Assembly (NCBI GenBank): GCA_946546075.1
Contig: CAMNNV010000044.1
Location: forward strand, 1-8,479
Length of the DNA: 8,479 bases
Direction of reading: 5' to 3'
Source of the DNA: an uncultured Bacillota bacterium
GTDB lineage: Bacteria; Bacillota; Clostridia; Peptostreptococcales; Anaerovoracaceae
A model generated the notes under the pieces. It worked only from the letters and a program-made list of their open reading frames with translations, had not been told where the DNA came from and made no database searches. The position numbers were made by a program, and so were the translations under genes. Position 1 is the first letter of the stretch, and the number at the start of each line of letters is the position of its first letter. This document shows positions 6,600-8,479 of this stretch, piece after piece.

Positions 6600-7427
6600 T
6601 TACTTGATCTGTGCGATGATATCGTCATCGATCTTAAAAGTATGCTCTTCTGCAGGGAATGTACCTGCTTTCACTTCTTCATCGTATGCCTTGAATCCCT
6701 CGGTCACAGTTCTGTTACCGTCTGCGAATACCTTGACGAACTTCGGAACGAGGTCTGTGTACATGCCGGTCATATCCTGCCATACCAGGACCTGTCCGTC
6801 ACAGTCTGCACCTGCTCCGATACCGATCGTCGGGATTTGAAGTTTCTCTGTGATGATTGCTGCCAGCTTCGCCGGGATGCATTCCAGAACGACCATGAAT
6901 GCACCAGCTTCCTGGACTGCCAGCGCGTCATTTACGATCTGCTGCGCCTTTGCAAGGTCTTTGCCCTGCACCTTGAAGCCGCCGAACACGTTCGTTGACT
7001 GCGGCGTCATACCGATATGTGCGCATACAGGGATCCCTGCATCTGAGATCGCCCTTATCTGTTCACAAACAGCTGCTCCGCCCTCCAGTTTGACGGCATT
7101 GGCGCCGGTCTCCTTGATGAGCCTTCCTGCATTGACGACAGCATCATAAACGGATGTCTGATAGGACATGAACGGCATATCCATGACGACGAAAATCTCT
7201 TCGACGCCTCTGCAGACGGCCTTGCCGTGGTGGATCATATCTTCCATCGTCACAGCGAGGGTGTCTGGATAACCTAGCATCGTCATACCGAGGGAATCCC
7301 CTACAAGTATCATGTCTATGCCCGACTTATCCATGATCTTGGCAGTCGTGTAGTCATAGCATGTAAGCATGGAGATTTTCTGACCTTCATCCTTCATCTT
7401 GAGCAAACTGTTGATTGTTCTTTTCAT
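6600..7427 (-). CDS. panB: 3-methyl-2-oxobutanoate hydroxymethyltransferase
   Basis: A 275-residue PanB, which uses 5,10-methylenetetrahydrofolate to add a hydroxymethyl group to 2-ketoisovalerate, giving ketopantoate, the first committed step of pantothenate synthesis. Family motifs in order: LTCYDY (21-26), VGDSLGM (42-48) with metal ligand Asp44, VVMDMPFMSY with Asp83, AVKLEGG with Glu115, CAHIGMTPQS (135-144), NVFGGFKVQG (146-155), and VVLECIP with the probable catalytic base Glu182, then IPTIGIGAG. I chose the ATG at 7427. AAGGA lies 9 bases before it and overlaps the stop region of the preceding gene; the alternative TTG at 7448 lies inside that gene and lacks support. Only four bases separate the two genes, so they are tightly coupled. 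Confidence 0.97.
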   Translation of the reverse strand: MKRTINSLLKMKDEGQKISMLTCYDYTTAKIMDKSGIDMILVGDSLGMTMLGYPDTLAVTMEDMIHHGKAVCRGVEEIFVVMDMPFMSYQTSVYDAVVNAGRLIKETGANAVKLEGGAAVCEQIRAISDAGIPVCAHIGMTPQSTNVFGGFKVQGKDLAKAQQIVNDALAVQEAGAFMVVLECIPAKLAAIITEKLQIPTIGIGAGADCDGQVLVWQDMTGMYTDLVPKFVKVFADGNRTVTEGFKAYDEEVKAGTFPAEEHTFKIDDDIIAQIK

Positions 7428-7431
7428 TTTC

Positions 7432-8295
7432 TTATTTCCTTTCTTCAAGCGTTTGGTACATCCCCGTGTAATCTCTGTCCGGGTGACGTCTGTTTGCTAT
7501 CTCCGCAAGCCGCAGACTGAGCAGCCTGTAGATCTCTTTTTCGCGCAAAGCGTCCTGCTCTTCGAGGCAGTGCATGTGCTTCGCTACTGTGCCGGTATCG
7601 TTTCTCTCGATGGGTCCCGTGAGAGCCGCTTCCGGTCCCACTTCCAAAACGTGATGGACGTTTCCCGTTATGAGGGATCTCATGGCATCCCGGGCTTCCT
7701 CTTGCGTGAACCCGCATCGTCCCATGAGGCTGAAGCTCATGTCGAGAAGGCTGCACACCAGGTTGCTGGAAACCGCAGCCGCACAGTGATACAAGGTCTT
7801 ATCTGCAGGATCGATGACCTTGACTCTGTTGCCGAGTCCCTCGAGAAGCGCCTTCACTTCTTCGATCCTCTGCGGATCACCTTCTACCGTAAAAAAAACA
7901 TCCGGCAGTTCTTTGTAAGTGTTGTATTTATCACTTACTGCGAACAGCGGATGGACTGAATATCCGAAAGCTCCCGTTTCCTCTATGCCCTCAAATGCTT
8001 CGGCCGAGGTCATGGCGCCACTACAATGACATATTATCTTATCCTCGATGTCCTGATCTCTGATGCCCTCCCAGGCAGTCTTGATCACGCCATCCGGAAC
8101 AGTCAGAAACACCAGGTCACACTCCTTTATCAGCTCCTCTGCCGTATCAAAACTTGAAGTACCTGTAAAGTGTGCCGCTTCCTGCGACGTTTCATGAGGC
8201 AGACTGTAATAGCCCTTGACTGCGAGTCCGCCATCTGCAAAGTATCTGCCCAGTGAGCACCCAACCTTGCCTGCTCCTATGAATCCTATATTCAT
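7432..8295 (-). CDS. panG: Rossmann/DUF2520 protein, candidate ketopantoate reductase (PanG-like)
   Basis: A 287-residue two-domain oxidoreductase-like protein. The N-terminal Rossmann domain has the dinucleotide loop GFIGAGKVG (4-12), the strand-turn DLVFLTVPDGVI (60-71) and HCSGAMTS (90-97), followed by SVHPLFAV (113-120). The C-terminal helical domain matches DUF2520: DKTLYHCAAAVSSN (165-178, with Lys166, His170 and Asn178 as possible active-site residues) and LTGPIERNDTGTVAKH (225-240). From memory of the literature, PanG of Francisella, with homologues in Enterococcus faecalis and Clostridium difficile, is a ketopantoate reductase unrelated in detail to PanE; I believe it belongs to this family. 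Position four bases before panB supports reduction of ketopantoate to pantoate with NAD(P)H. A G-rich site (GGGGGG) lies about 6 bases before the ATG. Fold assignment is firm; the reaction is inference. Confidence 0.85.
   Translation of the reverse strand: MNIGFIGAGKVGCSLGRYFADGGLAVKGYYSLPHETSQEAAHFTGTSSFDTAEELIKECDLVFLTVPDGVIKTAWEGIRDQDIEDKIICHCSGAMTSAEAFEGIEETGAFGYSVHPLFAVSDKYNTYKELPDVFFTVEGDPQRIEEVKALLEGLGNRVKVIDPADKTLYHCAAAVSSNLVCSLLDMSFSLMGRCGFTQEEARDAMRSLITGNVHHVLEVGPEAALTGPIERNDTGTVAKHMHCLEEQDALREKEIYRLLSLRLAEIANRRHPDRDYTGMYQTLEERK
7437..7441 (-). promoter_or_regulatory. Ribosome binding site deciding the panB start
   Basis: AAGGA on the minus strand, 9 bases before the panB ATG at 7427 and placed in the last codons of the upstream gene. 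Initiation would therefore depend on, or be helped by, ribosomes ending that gene. Confidence 0.65.
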
Positions 8296-8302
8296 CCTAT
8301 CC

Positions 8303-8326
8303 CCCCTGACATCATTATTTCAGGAG
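8303..8326 (-). promoter_or_regulatory. Hairpin covering the panG-like ribosome binding site
   Basis: On the minus-strand transcript CUCCUGA (8326-8320) can pair with UCAGGGG (8309-8303) across a ten-base loop, seven pairs including one G-U. The 3' arm contains most of the G-rich ribosome binding site, and the 5' arm (CUCCU) mimics the 16S rRNA anti-Shine-Dalgarno. The hairpin could lower initiation. Seen in sequence; its use is inference. Confidence 0.4.
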
Positions 8327-8439
8327 TGCGATCCTTCGTCTTGTTCCAGCAGGATATAAGCGGTGCATTGGCACTGATCAGATGAATATGTCCTTGTAAC
8401 GGTGGTGTAGTTCCTTCTGATACCACCCATCCGAAAAGT

Positions 8440-8445
8440 ATTATA
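8440..8445 (-). promoter_or_regulatory. Possible -10 box for the pan operon
   Basis: A perfect TATAAT on the minus strand, about 145 bases before the panG-like ATG, predicting a start near 8433. The -35 position falls in the terminal homopolymer, so no -35 can be judged. Confidence 0.4.
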
Positions 8446-8460
8446 TCTCAAAGTATATCC

Positions 8461-8479
8461 AAAAAAAAAAAAAAAAAAA
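8461..8479. other. Terminal run of 19 A
   Basis: The window ends in 19 consecutive A. Lying exactly at the edge, it most likely marks an assembly break or an artefact of sequencing or assembly. A natural A/T tract upstream of the pan promoter is possible but cannot be separated from this here. Confidence 0.8.

Larger units (their letters stand above)
8296..8460 (-). promoter_or_regulatory. Leader of the pan operon with possible RNA structure
   Basis: Region upstream of the panG-like ATG with no recognised gene. Possible pairings on the minus transcript: an outer GGAUAUA/UAUAUCC (8460-8454 with 8358-8352); a GGUGGU/ACCACC hairpin (8427-8422 with 8406-8401); loop bases AUCAGA (8421-8416) matching downstream UCUGAU (8382-8377), a pseudoknot-like contact; and a GUGC-CAAU-GCAC hairpin (8374-8363). 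Arms this short are expected by chance in a region of this size. A structured 'pan' RNA motif is known upstream of panBC operons in Bacillota, but I cannot recall its consensus well enough to claim a match. A reading frame open from the right edge to a TGA at 8320, with an ATG at 8430, also crosses it. Confidence 0.3.

Noticed and set aside
6243..6998. 251-codon plus-strand frame opposite panC and panB
   Set aside because: It spans two conserved genes and their junction in antisense and contains no recognisable domain.
8401..8430. GGGTGGTA in the pan leader resembling the T-box signature
   Set aside because: The following ACCGCG is missing, there is no room for a Stem I before the window edge, no downstream terminator is seen, and the segment pairs instead as a simple hairpin.

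Overview
The window looks like ordinary chromosomal DNA from a Gram-positive anaerobe of the Bacillota, probably class Clostridia. Supporting this are strong AGGAG-type ribosome binding sites, TTGACA/TATAAT promoters with TGN extensions, tight head-to-tail operons, a TASHLP-type phosphohexomutase and a DUF2520 (PanG-like) gene beside panB and panC. This placement is inference, because no rRNA or other phylogenetic marker is present. I see no phage, transposon, CRISPR, tRNA or rRNA signal. The sequence ends in a run of 19 A, so the right edge is probably a contig end.

Layout, left to right. (1) Positions 1-931, minus strand: a histidine-phosphatase-family gene followed one base later by rnhA (RNase HI), which runs off the left edge. 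(2) Positions 932-1034: a divergent intergenic region with two back-to-back promoters. (3) Positions 1035-1988, plus strand: an EamA/DMT transporter, the only plus-strand gene, ending at a bidirectional terminator shared with the next operon. (4) Positions 2026-4206, minus strand: a two-gene unit made of a phosphoglucomutase/phosphomannomutase-type enzyme and then nnrE (NAD(P)HX epimerase). (5) Positions 4303-4781, minus strand: a small Ala-rich two-helix membrane protein followed by a rho-independent terminator. (6) Positions 4856-8295, minus strand: a pantothenate operon in the order panG-like (DUF2520), panB, panC, unknown four-helix membrane protein. (7) Positions 8296-8479: the leader of that operon, with a possible promoter, several possible RNA pairings and a hairpin covering the ribosome binding site.

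The pantothenate operon is the main biological theme. PanB makes ketopantoate from 2-ketoisovalerate. The DUF2520 protein is the candidate ketopantoate reductase giving pantoate. PanC joins pantoate to beta-alanine. No panD (beta-alanine supply) is visible, and the position after panC holds an unrecognised membrane protein. The least explained parts of the window are the operon leader and the two membrane proteins. I did not find convincing evidence for a wholly new system.
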